Source of the DNA: Panaeolus papilionaceus
Lineage: Eukaryota > Basidiomycota > Agaricomycetes > Agaricales
DNA: 64,000 nucleotides
Reading direction: 5' to 3'
Assembly (NCBI GenBank): GCA_015501605.1
Contig: JADNRZ010000019.1
Location: forward strand, 434,001-498,000
Below the pieces are notes generated by a model. The model was not told where the DNA came from, searched no databases, and saw only the letters and a program-made list of their open reading frames with translations. A program made the translations under genes and the position numbers. Within the stretch, counting starts at the first letter, position 1. Each line of letters opens with the position of its first letter. Of this stretch, positions 37,290 to 52,332 are shown piece by piece.

Positions 37290-37822
37290 TTGAACCCCTT
37301 GACTGGCACTAGGGTACCCTTTACAGACCCCTGGAATTCCAAGAGGGTGCGGCCTCTGGTTCTAGGACATCTTCAACCTCTGCCAACTGAAGTACTGCTC
37401 GCCATCTTCCAATTTCTGTCGCATAGCGCTTCAATCAGGCCCTATCCTCGCCACCATGAACATCGTCTAATCACGGCCCCCTTGGTTCCGGTAACAACTT
37501 CCCTCGTGTTGTTCTTCGCTCGGCTCATGACCATAAGGCGGTTGTCAGCTTCTTCTGTTGTTTAAACCAAAGCAAATCTTTTAACGTGCAGAGCTGCCCT
37601 GGGATCACGGATGATGTCTGAATTTGGCCTGCCGGGTTCACGCGACATCCATCTCTTTCTCTATCAGTTACATCGCTCACCCAAGAGGTCAGGATATTCA
37701 ATTGTCCCAATTTCAAGCCACCTGCTTTATATCAAAAATTTTCCGCCAACGATTAAACCTGATCCGTTCACCTCCTCAAATTCGACGATATTAATGGTCA
37801 GTTTAACGGGCTGCGAGTTGTA
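37290..37822 (+). pseudogene. F-box gene relic
   Basis: An intact F-box start, QPLPTEVLLAIFQFLSH, lies at about 37375-37430. The reading frame then loses similarity and stops at 37563. It resembles the F-box region of the large gene at 41424-43827 (RSLPTEVLMIIFKYLSG), including a following His/Arg-rich stretch. No full-length frame continues, so it is a truncated or eroded relative. Confidence 0.5.
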
Positions 37823-38277
37823 ATGTTGACGGCTGTCGAACTGTCAACATTTTCCAAATACTAATACGTGTGCAGACCTTCATGTCATGAGATATCAGAT
37901 ACTTGCTGGATGTGGCCAATGTGAAAGTTGATCAGAGCGATATCTACATGTTCGCTGGGAGCTGAAAGACAGCCCGTATCAGTAGATGATGTTACAGACT
38001 CGAAGGTCTTTCTGTTCATCTTTGTTTATGACGAGGTTGAGCATCAGAACTGAACAGTACATGATTCACAGCTCGTTGCTTGTGTTGAAATCCACTCGTG
38101 AACAATACAGAGTGAAACGAAGCTGATGGAAACAGATATTGGACACTAGTTGTGATTTCAATTCTTATACAAATTATTGGGGTAGTACGAGAGCGTTTAG
38201 TTTGTCTTATATCTGTAAATTTTGCATAAGAATGGATCCTCTTACTTGCTAAGAAATGCAAAGGAACGAACCTTGAT

Positions 38278-38982
<705 letters not shown>

Positions 38983-39033
38983 TTAACAGTTGCCGTGAGT
39001 TGCTGTTGGATTTTGTCTCTGCAATTTCTTACC

Positions 39034-39041
39034 TTTTTATA
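39034..39041 (-). promoter_or_regulatory. TATA box of xylanase copy 1
   Basis: TATAAAAA, in the promoter-proximal sequence shared by both copies, about 65 bp before the ATG. Confidence 0.6.
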
Positions 39042-39065
39042 CGCTAGTGACTGATAATTATCGGA

Positions 39066-40299
39066 TTTGTAAAGCACCGTCGTTTAGTTCTCGGGCGTGC
39101 ACAACACAGAGTTGAAACACTCCTTCAAATCGACGTCATTTTCTCCGGAAAGACTTCGTGCCAGCAAATAAGTGGAACTTTAACCAGATGACCAACTCGG
39201 TTGAACGAAAAAACTCGAGGATATTTCTTCTCGCTATTTTTAATGTCGTAATGTCGTCGAGTCGCTGGGCGGGGTCAACTGTTAAGCACCATAGCCAAGC
39301 AAGCCAGCCCACAATTCTTTTTCAGCCATCGAAGGAAAAATCCCTCGCGCTTAACAGATCCCTTCTTGCTGAGTATCAGCAAGTAATAACACCCGTGCAC
39401 TCTCTGATTTCTCAGACAATCCTTGACAGCGTCAAGCGCCATGCAGTCAATTGATCATATGACACCTCATCAGAAAGCGAATATAAAATTACATTGGCAG
39501 CGGTAGCTAGCCATAGATTGATCCGGAATATGAGCGCTCGTGCATCTAAAAATAGAACACCCTAACGGTTCGTCCTCGTGTAAAGGAAGTAATAGGGCAT
39601 TTTCTTGTTCTCGGGCTAAACTGCATCATTTCGTCAACTGTGGGGATACTGACGCAAAGTTTAAGTTGTCTCTATACACCATCTGCACAGACTGTTGGCT
39701 TCCAACATCCCGACTGACGATATTTGTCTTATTTTTTCTCCTACTATGCTCAAGAAATATATACCGACAGTGTCAGAAGAACTATTTATTAATAACTACT
39801 CCTACATCTTCTATATAATATCCCCTATTTGGCTATAATGACCGTCTTACACTGGTCTCCATGAACGATGAAATGGGCTATCTTCAGTCATGTGGATGGC
39901 ATATGGGACAGACTTTGGGAAGATCATTGAGAGAATAGCTTCGCTCTATAATTATGACCCAGGTCATTGAATAAATTTATGTGGTGATGATACTGTACAA
40001 CACAAAACTCCGGAGAATTGGTGATATGCAGTGGTTGGGCGCGTGTGCTATGGGATAGCTAAGGTTTGCGTCGGGGGCATTTCTGTGAGTAAGCCATGAA
40101 GGTGAAATGTGGTCTTCGTGACGACAATGCTCATGATCGAATTTGAAGCTTCCCTTCGTTGCGTCAGATTGGAGTGTTGATGTCCTAAAAATAGAAGTGT
40201 GGGGGATCGACCTGTATTGCTGTAGCATGCACCATTTGCATTTCACCGAATCGATCACCTTATCCAGCTGGAAACCAGAAAGCGAGTAGACGAAATGAT
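39066..40299. other. Non-homologous spacer between divergent xylanase genes
   Basis: 1234 bp separate the two inverted-repeat arms and must contain both distal promoters. A GCGGGG at 39269-39274 fits the CreA SYGGRG consensus, a weak single-site match. No coding exon is recognised, so the distal control regions of the two genes are entirely different. Confidence 0.5.
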
Positions 40300-40323
40300 T
40301 CCGATAATTATCAGTCACTAGCG

Positions 40324-40331
40324 TATAAAAA
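40324..40331 (+). promoter_or_regulatory. TATA box of xylanase copy 2
   Basis: TATAAAAA 68 bp upstream of the ATG at 40392, in the segment duplicated with copy 1. Confidence 0.6.
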
Positions 40332-40382
40332 GGTAAGAAATTGCAGAGACAAAATCCAACAGCAACTCACAGTAACTGTTAA

Positions 40383-41087
<705 letters not shown>

Positions 41088-41093
41088 ATCAAG

Positions 41094-41423
41094 TATCAAG
41101 GTACGTCGATAATCACCTGGTATGAGCGTACCATTGTTAATTCTTGACCCACAGATTATGTAGGACACCCAATTGTATTTGTAGAGTGATGATTATCCCT
41201 GTGTATTTAGCTACCAATTCTGCATGATAAACAAGCATCATTATTCAATTTGAGCATGAGACCTGCAGGATAAAACCTGACTTGACCCCGACACCATTTA
41301 ACTTAGAGAGTATTTATTTTGGTTGACTGTTGACTACTTGCTTCGCGCCTTCGTTACAAATACACGAGATAACTACGAGTACAATGGAGCGAGTAAAAAA
41401 GTAAACGAGGTTTTGATAAGAGA
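41094..41423. other. Convergent 3' spacer
   Basis: It lies between the plus-strand xylanase copy 2 and the 3' end of the minus-strand F-box gene. No coding sequence is seen. Confidence 0.5.
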
Positions 41424-43827
41424 TTAATCGGACTCCATGTAGTCTTCAAGATACCCCGTCTGAACGAAATGGTCAAAGACGTCTTCGACATTTGCGGAGG
41501 TAGATGCTTCAGAATTAGATGGTGTGAGGAAATTGTAAAGTGGGAGAGAGGGCGCGCCACCTGTGAGGAACATGCTAGATTGTTTGCTGTCCGAGAGCGT
41601 CGCGTCTTTGAAGATGCGCTCTTGGCTTGGTGTCGTTTGAATCCTCTCGAGCGTTATGGGGTAGCTGCCTTCGTTGCTTCCGAGGCTGATCCCTGTCGAA
41701 AACCCCTCCGTGATCCAAGGAGACTCCTCATCGAAGCGTTGTTCAGACTCTGGAGTAAAAAGCCAATCCAATCCCAGTTGTGCTTCCTCACCAAGAGAAT
41801 CGACCTCTGGTATGTCGAGGTTGGCCAGGATTGTTGCGGACTCGTCAACAGGCGCAGCATCATCAGAAGAGTCACCAGTCACGTCCTCCATCTCTTCGTC
41901 ACTATCCCCCTTTCCGTGGTCAGACGTAAAGCTACCTCCAGGGACATATTTCCACGTAAACCTATTGCAGATCCCGAGAAACCTCGTATGCCACTCCGAA
42001 GCCGACGTCGCGTCTAGGTTTATGGCGGGATGTGCGACTGTGACGGATTGTAGATGGAGGACGTCCGTACCCAGAAGATCCAAGTGCTTTATGGCTGCAG
42101 TTTTCGCATAGAGGGCGGTCCATAGCGCTCGAAGAGAAAAATTGCGGCAGTCTGTGATCTCGAGTTCTTCGATCCCAAGCGTCAAGAGGTGCTCATAAAG
42201 GGAGTCGTGATGAAGGTCGACGTCTCCATGACACTGTAACAGGGCTTCGTCCGTGAATCCAGCGCTCGAATGGACAGATAACTGGCGGCATCCTGCAACT
42301 CTGTCGAAGAAATTTTTGATCGACTGGATATCGTGTATGTTTCGAAGTGAAATGCGGGGCGTGGGGATAGGGCCCGTCTCGAATGTGCAATCAACCAAAT
42401 CAACATACTCGTCAGGATCAGCGACCGATGTAGGGATGGGCACTTGTTTTGCGGCCTCAAGGGCGGGTATGGTATCCAGCGCCAAGATGGTGCAATTATC
42501 CAGCTCTACGTTTTGGGGTGTGTCAACGTCGGATACATCAGCAAGAAGTGTCAACTCTGAGAGGAGGCGATCGGACATGTTCACGAATTTGAGCCAGATG
42601 TGCCTCCAGTCCACACCGTAATCATCTGCGAGCTGAGGAGGCGAAGCCTTGTACATTCCGCAACTATTTTTGAGGATATAACGCAATCCATTTAAATGAT
42701 GAAATTCGACAGATCGGAACGTGATCAAAAGTCGATGTGGATGAAGGCTAGGATACGAGCGAGGATATAGAGCCGCTAGAATGTTGTGAACGCTAAAGTG
42801 TTCGTTATCGACATGCGGATGAACCTTGAGGTCGTTGTGATAATGATGGATCGTGAGTTCATCTTGCGCGGCGCGGAGGAGTTCGGGCAGGTAGAGGCAG
42901 GCGAGAATGAAATTTGCTCCGTCTATAGCTAATGCGATGAGTTTGGGATAAGACCTGGCTAATAACGCGCGTATTTGTGCGTTGATGGGAGGAAGGGTTT
43001 TTGTCGGTTTATAAGACGCTGGGCATTCCTCGTCGCAGACCAATCTCAAAGACTCCAAGTGTTCAGATATACCAGTTAGGTCGTGTATCAAAGAAGGGAG
43101 AGACGTGGAGTATTGGACGTGGTAATCGATCACGGTGCACCTCCAGAGGTGAGGCCTGAGAAGTGCGGTGTACTGTGCGACCATGTCCCTTTCAGAGACA
43201 GTGTTAGGGCCAAAACCGTTCAATTCTGCGCGTTGGTTGCGTTCATTTCCAATGTATACTTCGATCGGATGACCTTTGGTCCAGCGAAGATACTCTTCCA
43301 GCTCGTGTGGGTGTGTCCAATCGCCTGAGACGCGCGACACGACAACTCTAGTCCAGATCGTAGGTGAAGATGAGAGGATAGCTCGCCAGCGGGTGCAAAC
43401 CCGCGCCTGAGAGTGGGGAAATAGTCTCCAATGAACTGCTGGCCTCAGCCACGTGTATTTGCAGTCACATTGAATCGGAGCCGATTCCATCCCATTGGAC
43501 CTCGTCCGTTTCCGTTGGTGAGCAAAGTGCTCAGCAGGTAGGTGTTTGGGATTTGAGCCGGATAGGTATTTGAAAATGATCATTAGAACCTCGGTTGGAA
43601 GTGAGCGGATTGTTGGATGCGAGTTCAACCCAGACAATGTATCTTCGCACAGTGTCTCCTTGAGAGATAGGTGCTTCAAGCTGGGAATGTTCCCTTCATC
43701 GCCAATAGTTTCCACCGGCAAAGATACTCGTTGACCAAACAACGAGACATATGAATGAGCATCATCCTATACGATACAGTTAAACTTAGCAAGGCTACGT
43801 CCAAAGATTAATGGGTACCTCTTCCAT
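41424..43827 (-). CDS. Large F-box protein
   Basis: Exon 2 (43766-41424) is a 2343-nt open frame. A 9-nt first exon, 43827-43819 (ATG GAA GAG), joins it in phase across a 52-nt intron with a weak GTACCC donor, giving about 783 aa. The F-box lies at about 60-80 (RSLPTEVLMIIFKYLSG). It is followed by the VCTRWRAILSSSPTIWTRVVVS segment typical of basidiomycete F-box proteins, where the residues after the F-box describe entry into LRR-like repeats. The middle is leucine-rich, and the C-terminus is acidic and Ser/Thr-rich (DEEMEDV region). The likely role is an SCF substrate adaptor, inferred. The first exon is uncertain. Without it no good in-frame ATG precedes the F-box. Confidence 0.8.
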
Positions 43828-46800
43828 CTATTCCTTGAATCGAGAACCAAGAGCAGACCAAAACCAAGCGGCGATGTTGAGGAAAGGGTAAGAGCCACAC
43901 TAGCGAATCATTTAGCTGTAAGAGCGGTGTTGATAGCGGCTTTGTTTGCCTGAGGTTGACAAACAATGTATAATAATAGTACCAAGTTTGATCGCGCAAC
44001 CTTAACGTGTCGCGCCCGCTCGTGGGCGCGTTTATACCATCCCATCAAGTTTGTGTCGGACAAAAATCTGGAGGATTAATTATCAGGTAAAACTAAGAGA
44101 TTATCAGTTTTTAAATACTTACAATAATCAAGATCCTTCCTCGCTATTCAAACCTGTTATCAACCTGTTAAGTATTTCAAGTTGAGAGTACAGCAAATCA
44201 TATTTCTCACCACTGAACCAGTTCTTTATGTATAATACACGGGTTGTGTTTTTTCCAGAAAATACAAAGAAGAAGAACCCTTCATTGTATACTTGATACA
44301 TGCGTACTATGACTTCACAGAAACTTGAAGTGTCTGACTCGACACGTGGATTTCAACAGCAACCCCTCTCGAATTTAATCGCCATGGACAGTATTTATTT
44401 TGGGATATCAATATGATTCAGCGCTCTTCTACGCAAGGGACAGTCGCCACCTGTCCGCCCGCTCGAGTTTCACACCTCAGTGTGCCTCCGGCCGGCCGGT
44501 AGGTAGAAGTCCAGGGTTAGGTTTGGGGCCGGTATGTCAAACAGAAGGGGGTTTCGAGGAATTGATCGTTCGCTTGAACGAAACAATGTAGCGTAACCCA
44601 AAAAAGTGCTACGAGAACTAGGTCTCCAATAAGTTCTACCGACACCTGAGATACTTGACGAAGTCATGATTTTGGCTTTACCGCAAGGATATTGGTAAAA
44701 GATGTATGCGTTCCCGTGCTTGTCTGTCCTCTCAGCTGCGATGATATCTACAGGAGAGTGGCAACTTCAAGTGGTAATACATAATGCTGGTATTTTCATT
44801 GTTTCCGATGTCTATACGGATCATCACTCCTATTCAGACGTCAATGAATTGATTGAATACGATATACTTTCCACGAGCGACATCGCTGAGAACGAAAAAC
44901 AAGCGGAATCATGATCAGAAGTTATTCGTGATAGTTCCCAATGTTGGACATCAAATGTGGGGATAATGCTCTCATGGCTCGATCAAGAAATCGCCTACGA
45001 GAGAAAGCTTATTTAGACGACTAGTCATCTGATTATCGGATCTATTATTTGTGATCCATTGATGTCGTTCTTGCGAGACAGCCAACGATGTAGCTAGGTA
45101 CTCACAAGACTTGCGACGCCATAACCGAGTATGAGGCTATTCACTGAGGCTTCAACGTAAATCGATTTCCGGTAGCCTCACGTCATATATGATCAATTAG
45201 TAGATCAAATGACCCTCAACAGTGTCCTAATATCTCAATCACCATGCGTCACTCGGGCCGAACCATATCCTTATCCACCTCGTGAATATCCTCACACAGA
45301 AGTAGATCGAATTGTGGCAGTTAGCCAGGCTGGCATCTACCATTCTACTGGTAAGTACCCTTAATTTCTGTCGATAAAACGGGGTAAAGCTGACAATATG
45401 TAACACACTTCGGAGACACCGAGTCGGATGCACAAAATAAGCCTGCGAACGAATCAAAATACCTCAATGAATCTAAATCTCGCCAACTACCCATGTGGCC
45501 AGAGGAAGTAGGCAACCCCGTTGATTTCATATTTCGTAAGTGTCGTGATAAGAGTACATTGACAGAGCAGACATAATTAGACCGAATTTTCGCAAACCCA
45601 TCGTTCCAACGGAACAAGTATGGAACACGAATGACACGCCGGTTGTCACACGTGTAATCATAACCGAATTGTCCCAAGTGCCATTTTTACACCCTGGATC
45701 ACAGCCGGCACTGAATTGCGCTGTCATGTGGACCGGACACAGTGGGATTTTCCCTCAAAGTGAATTGTAGAAAGGCTGGTCTATTGACTACACAGTGTAA
45801 GAGCCAACTAGCGCTCGTCTCTTGATTTCTAGGGAGGCGCCTGATGGATCACATCTGATGCCTCAGGGACATCACTGGTTCTTGTTCCAGTGGCCATTAT
45901 TTCCAAGTGTCGTTGACTGCACACGTATAGTGTGTTCTAGATGAAAAGAACCTAGGTCAGGCTGCTGTATCCAAAATAAATTTATTCAAATTATGCCGTT
46001 CACGAATTTTATGTCCATTTTCAAGGTCATCCGGTTGCTTTCAGGGCACCTTGACACACTAACAATAAGGCTGGATGAACCCCAAAAGCTATAGAAGAAT
46101 TCATAATGTGTACACTAAGCTTTATGATTTATGACGCACGCTGCAGTATACTGTCTGGTTTCCCTTTTGAGCACTGTCCTCTTCCCTGCCAGGGTCGTGT
46201 CTCGCGCCGTATTCCGAGATTTGAATGGCCCTAGAGCATGCAGATGACAGGTTTCCCCATGCCACTGTCGAGTTATCTGACGTGACTGCACGTGAATCAA
46301 TGGAGTACAGCATCAAAGGATTCCTCTAGACCTCATGAAAAGCTTCTCAGCATTTCAGTCCGGTACCAGGTCTGAATAGGCTGTCATCATCCCTAAGGAA
46401 GAACCGACAGTTGGCCATTGCACCCCTCATCTCCTACACACTACGTCAAACCCTCGCATTTAGCCATGACATGTGCTACACTTTGGGGCCCATAAGCACG
46501 CATTAAAGCACCATATGCGTATTGAGTCATAGAGAGGGTATCCTAGGATTTACCTGGGTAGCGTCCGGATTGTGTGCACCTCGGAATAATGGTCTACTAC
46601 CAGATACGGGGGGAGCCGGATGTCGTGGACAATGTTTCCTTAAGATTAACCGTTACAGGTAGGTATTCACAACATGGAGCTCCAAGCCTTTATCGTTAAT
46701 TCGACGATTGAATACTCTTATGTAGCGAGGAGAGTTTTCGCAGGTCATCCAAGACGCCAAGACGCTGAAATTTCAGGGACGAGTGCGGAAGCTGGTGGCC

Positions 46801-49800
46801 TTCACAACGCGAGTCTCACAGCTGTAGGAAATTTCGTCTTGTGGACAGTATTTGACTTGGCAAGTTTTACTGCTCGTATTCAAGTCGTAAATACGAAGAA
46901 ACGAGTCACCGAGTTCATTTCAGGCTACCTTCGCCGACGAGGTAAGAAAACTGAAATCCAGATTGTTGATTGATCTCAACAGTATTGATTCAACTTCTGC
47001 GTATGGTGGAGCTCCGTGTTTGGATGGGATAAAATCGGAGAGTCATCGTTGTCAACCAACTATCGTAAAACTTCTGACCGCTTCTCTTAGATTGCGGCTA
47101 CTTCTGGGGGTTTCAGAAAGATTATTGTGGTCAGAAAAAGAGTCGTGTTGGGATCCTTTCACGTCAATGATCGTCGATGAATTGTGATTGAATATATATT
47201 CTTATTACGTGTCCTTCCATGACTCGCGTATATACAGAGATGCAGCGTGGGGTAGCCACTCGAACAGTGTAATATACAAGTAACTCGACCGGGGAGCTCG
47301 TAGCTTAGTTTCGGCAAGTTTCAGTTATTTATCGAGTCGTTGTCAATGACGTTACATTCCCCCATGCATCATGCAAGATTATAATATTTCATTATTATTA
47401 AGTAGTGAAAATACATCTTGGCTCTTGGGAACTAGACCTCTATTCACGACCTTCTTACAGGCGCAGTCCCCACTGCTAAGAGCGCGTACTCCGCATAGAC
47501 GCAATGGCTTGCATGCTTTCAAAATATAGAGAGCCGAGGACCTCATCAAGGGCTTATGTTCCCATGAAACCCTATCACGATATCAAGAAGCTTGAAGTAT
47601 GGTCCATCTTTAGAGCATTTTTCCTCTGTCGATGACAATACGAGCGTGGCAGACGCGCTGGGTGTGTGTGTTATTCAATGCGTTCCAGAACGCCGGTGTA
47701 TTTCATAGTAAAGAGGGTTTCCGAGTTTCCCTTCCTTAATTATACACTGCAACTTCCCTGGCTGCTCGGATACTAGACAGTCTTTATTCGTCATGACTGA
47801 AACTATTGCTAACCTACCTACTGAGCGTACTTGTATGGAGTGTATCATTACCATTTCTGACGCTTCGATGAATCTGATGAGAGTTGATGCCAAGCCATCA
47901 GCGTAACTTGGTGCAGGGGCCCAACACTGCCCAGATTAATATTCCTCCTTCCTGTCAGTGAAAGTTCTAGAGTTCTGGATGACAAACAGGTTATTTTAAG
48001 GCCATACATCAGCTATTTCTCAGAAAGTTTTTCGAATGTGAACTTCGAAGGTCAACCGTGCTTTTGTCGTTCAACTCCTGCTAAAGCTTCTCGGAGATGT
48101 ATGCCATCCTACCTCGCCCTCCAGTTCGCTGAGTGCTGTGTACAAAAGGGTTTATCAACCACATCAACCCTTGCTGTGCTAATTGACGGTAAGTTCGTTC
48201 CTTGTGTGATAATAGAAGTAAAATTAGCGTCTGGCTGCATTGATTGGACGTTGTTCAAAATCTCCTGACTTATCGGTCATTCAGGAGAATGATGTATAGG
48301 AAAGTGACAAGGCCTCAAAGGAGCCGCAGATGGAGCGTCAGAAGCTCCGTCGTATGGACGTATGACCTATGAGAGTTGTCCGTGCTGGACTTGGTGAGCA
48401 CTGAGAACTCAGCAGCAATGTGCGCCCATAACGCTGGATCAACTTTGGGGTGTCGACAACGCCATCTCCGTTTCAGCAGGAGGGACCCCCTTCATTGAAC
48501 AAGGAAAGGGTTCTCAGAGCACCAAAGTAGAATGGTCTGGTGATTCGACTCTATGTATAATGATAGCTGATATGAACCTTCTTGTACCTAAAATTGCGCC
48601 TTCCAGTTCTGAACGAAGACGAGTAAAAACCATCCCATAGTCTTGCTTTGTCGAGGGAGAGGCAAAAACTGGTACTTCTGAGCGAAAAGCTCAAAGCCGA
48701 TGGAGCGGTATTGTTCCGAGCTGAATCTATGTGTCATTACCATTATGCAGAAGCGACCCTGAATGGTTCTTCCAAGAGTCACGAGTGGTACAGGAAGTGC
48801 AATTATAGCGGGTTTGGGATACAAGAGCATATGATTATTGTCGAGTTCATTATAACTGTACGAACTCTCAATGGGATGAAGCGCATGGATTAGCCAATGC
48901 CGCAGTCTACAAGTCCCACGTATGTATTTCTTTATATTTTCAGAGGTTTATTGTCAGTGACCCGGTCACTCCGGTATATGTGTGGTATCCTGTTGCACGA
49001 GGAGCATCTTTACGCCGAACCTGATCGAGTGGGCGCTGACAGGACACTTCTAGTTGTATTCTTTCGTCGGGCCGAGCACGCCATTGAGACGAGGGTTCGT
49101 TTTGAAGAGGCACTATACAATAAGACGTTTATAACTGTCGATTAGCGAATTCTCGACAGAGTTATGTATTGGTAGAATGTATCAATATGGCACCCAAATA
49201 CGATGATCGCATTCCCAAATAGCGGATCATTGCGTTTGATTCGATAAAGCTGGACGGTGCACATAAAAAGATCCCAATGAAGTACTACTACCCCCAGTCA
49301 GCCTGTCAACTGCAAAGTTTAGTGCCCTCAAACCATCGCGACGCATCCGAACCGGGGCATAAATGATGCGACGATAGAAATTCAACATAAATAGTACTAT
49401 GCACATTAATACATGTCAGGTTCACATACATAGCACAAGGGGGTACCTGGAAGCAACCGGGGTAACGGGTGCAATTGCATGCGAACAACAGGCTGACGCC
49501 CAAGCTTCGGAGGTACTTGGGTGCTTCCTCGTCCAACTCACGCACACGCTCGAGGATTCGATTGCTCGGGTAAACATAACGTGCTGTGGTGAGAGCGTTT
49601 ACACATATGCACAACCTACAAATACTCGCTTCCAATAAAGCGCAAGGGCCCAAGGCGTTCGGTGCGAATTCGAATTTCGGCATGTTGGGCTTTTCTCCGA
49701 CCACCGCATAGACGGCCCGGCTAATCTCCCCCTTCCAACTAGAAGACTTGTATCTGCATTAAAACCTTTCAAAGCAAAGCATGCGTCAGCTGAGGCACAG

Positions 49801-50500
49801 ATAATCTCAGGATGCCCATGATATACCCGAGTTTTCATCGCAGCTGGGAAGCCAGAGCTGGCGCACAAAGGAAAAACCAATTCATCGTCGCTCCTCTAGC
49901 TCCAATCACAACGTTGATAGTAATACCCTCGAAACTTTTCCCTCCATATCACGCTATCAGTCGTAAGCCTTCGAGATCATAGATGTCATTCACTAGTTCT
50001 TCCACTGCCATCGAAATCAATCAATCCATCAACCAATCAGCAACACCGGGTTAGATATGAATTCAATGTATACTAGCACACATGCGTCACAACGACGTGC
50101 AATGTCGTCCAGAGTAGAGTTAAAATGTTGAGCTATTCACGTAGTGTAGTAAAAAGCAACGCGGGTGAACCAGAACGTCGTCACACCTTCAGAACCTTAC
50201 ATCGAACGATCAAACAAGCTCAAGGTTTAGCTTCCTTCCTGGACTAGTCATGCGCAAACCGAGTGTATTCGGCGCAGTGTGCCCTGTGCCGCTCCAAAGG
50301 TTGGAGCTTACATTACACCAGCTGTCCGCCTTAACAGAGTTACTGGCGGGCGACGTGTGTACGTACATCAGAACCGTTTCGCTAATTAAGAATTCGATAA
50401 AATCGGAAGCAAACTCGACACTCAAAAATAATGTACGCGCACTGAACGCGAGAGTGGCAGGGAACCAAGGGTGCAGTAAAGGCGGTAGCACATAACCACA
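43828..50500. other. Long region without convincing genes
   Basis: About 6.7 kb of scattered short frames. Plus-strand exon-like stretches at about 45230-45350 and 46674-46945 and a 132-codon minus frame at 49306-49704 have no recognisable domain and no full splice chain. A perfect hairpin lies at 44011-44030. It is probably intergenic DNA with eroded genes. Confidence 0.45.
44011..44030. repeat. GC-rich perfect hairpin
   Basis: CGCGCCC and its reverse complement flank a 6-nt loop. It lies about 185 bp upstream of the F-box gene start at 43827, so it could be a dyad binding site or structural element. There is no further support. Confidence 0.5.
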
Positions 50501-52332
50501 TATCGCCATTAGGTGGGACATGTCAAACCTCTATCAAAGCCCTCAAACGTCAACGCGCAGTAAAACGTGATAACAAAAAACAAAATAGAGATAAGTCAGA
50601 GTGATTAAACATAAACAACAAGATTCAAGCAAACATGAGGCTATCAAACAAGAGTACGAGTAGAGAAGAATGGAAAAGAAAAGAAGACCAGACTGGGATA
50701 TGAAAGGAACAAAAGAGGTAGTTGATAATGAAAAAAGATGTGACTATGTACGTGTAGAATGTAGGTGATAAGCTAGAGGTACGCGGATAGAGTGGATGGG
50801 TGGGACTAGCAAATATTAAACTTCGATGAGAGGACCAAATTCAAGGTGTCATAACGCCTGAGAAAAAGCAACGATAGCAAATTAACAAGGAATTCAAGGG
50901 GGGGAGGGAAGGGAGACGGCATAAACGACGAGTGTGAGTAGGGGAATACATGCGAAATTAATGGGTTATACGTATTGCCAAAGAGTCAACGAGAAGAAAA
51001 GGAAAAGAAAAAGGAGCCGTCAAGAAAGGGACGACAAAGAAAAAACAGCCCGGTCTGAGAATCCCCAATCCAAAAAGCCCAACAACCTTCGCTCTGCTAG
51101 GTGGCGCACAACTTGCGTGGGGGCGCAACACCTCCAACCACAGGCATATTAACAGCGCCGACCGAAGCCTAGATCCGGGGCTCGGCTCATAAACCTATAT
51201 CCACCTCCCCCGTTCCGAGCGTCCAAAATGCGTTGATACTGCACCCTTTCTCTTGTTCTTTTCTCGTCGTGACTTTTGCAATCATGCAGGGATCTAATCG
51301 AGCGTGTACCGCGAGACAATCCTTGGACGGCCGTGGGTCAATGATGAACGGCGCCAGAGCGGCGTTGAACCCATAAAAGGCGGTTTGGAGGGATAGTTGG
51401 CTTGGGATATGTGGAATGGGTCGCAGGGGCTTGGGATCCGTCACTCGGCTATACGAGCTTGGCCCCCGAGTGCTAGGCTGAGGAAATCTAAAATGCCAAA
51501 GTGTGCATGCGCTGCACAGGTTCCAACCAAGTCCAAAAAACCAAGGTTCCGCCGACAACGAACACGAGTGAAGCCGCGGGCGTAGAGAAACACTGTACGT
51601 AAAAGAAAAAGCAAGTGTGGAACAAGAACAAAAGAAAAAAAGTGGGCGTTTCATCTTCGACATCCTTCCCTTCCACGAAACACGAGGAGATGAAACATCA
51701 TGAAGCGTTGGTGAGACTGTGGGGCCGAGATCTAAAAGCAAGCACGAGCAACACAAACATCCAAGTGTAGCATGACCACCACCCACATCCCCGACCGACC
51801 GAGCTAGGGAAGAAGAGGGAGAACCCAGAAGGCTCAACCGCACACGCCCATACCAACGATGTCATCGCCCTCGCTTCTCTCACTTCTCATCCACATGAAA
51901 ACTTTAATGTCCTCACCACCCCTCACACCATTTCCCACCAACGTCGCACTTCGCTTCAGTGGCCGTGCTTACTGTAGCGGAGCTGTCGAAACCTTAGTCG
52001 AGCCGATTGTATAACATGTCGAGTGCCGATATCTAACCAGTCGGAAAGTGGGACGGTGGGCCGATGTCAACGAGCGTTTTTCGAGTTGGGGTCTTGAGAG
52101 ATTGGGCAACGGCGGAGACGCAGAACACGCAACGTGTGGAGAATAAAAGCAATCATTAAGAGATGTAAAAGAGCAATTGGAAAGAGAGATAAAAATGTCA
52201 AAACACGTAGAACTTGTTTTAGAAAAAAAAATAAGATGATTAGGACGGAGCAACAAAAAAAAGATTTTCAAGGAAAAGAGAAAGGGAAATGAAACAGAAA
52301 GCAACAATTTTTTTTCTTAACTCCTTCACCCC
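50501..52332. other. Purine-rich 3' region of the second GATA gene
   Basis: Plus-strand A/G-rich DNA, giving pyrimidine-rich minus transcripts, as seen in the 3' flank of the first GATA gene. A 218-codon minus frame at 51187-51843 lies here. Its composition is Ser/Leu/Pro/Cys-rich and no domain is visible. I treat it as 3' UTR or chance rather than a gene. Confidence 0.4.

Noticed and set aside
46674..46973. 99-codon plus frame with somewhat protein-like composition
   Set aside because: No recognised domain and no supported upstream or downstream exons. It may be a relic but cannot be named.
49306..49704. 132-codon minus frame, Cys-rich
   Set aside because: No signal peptide, domain or splice support; within chance expectation.
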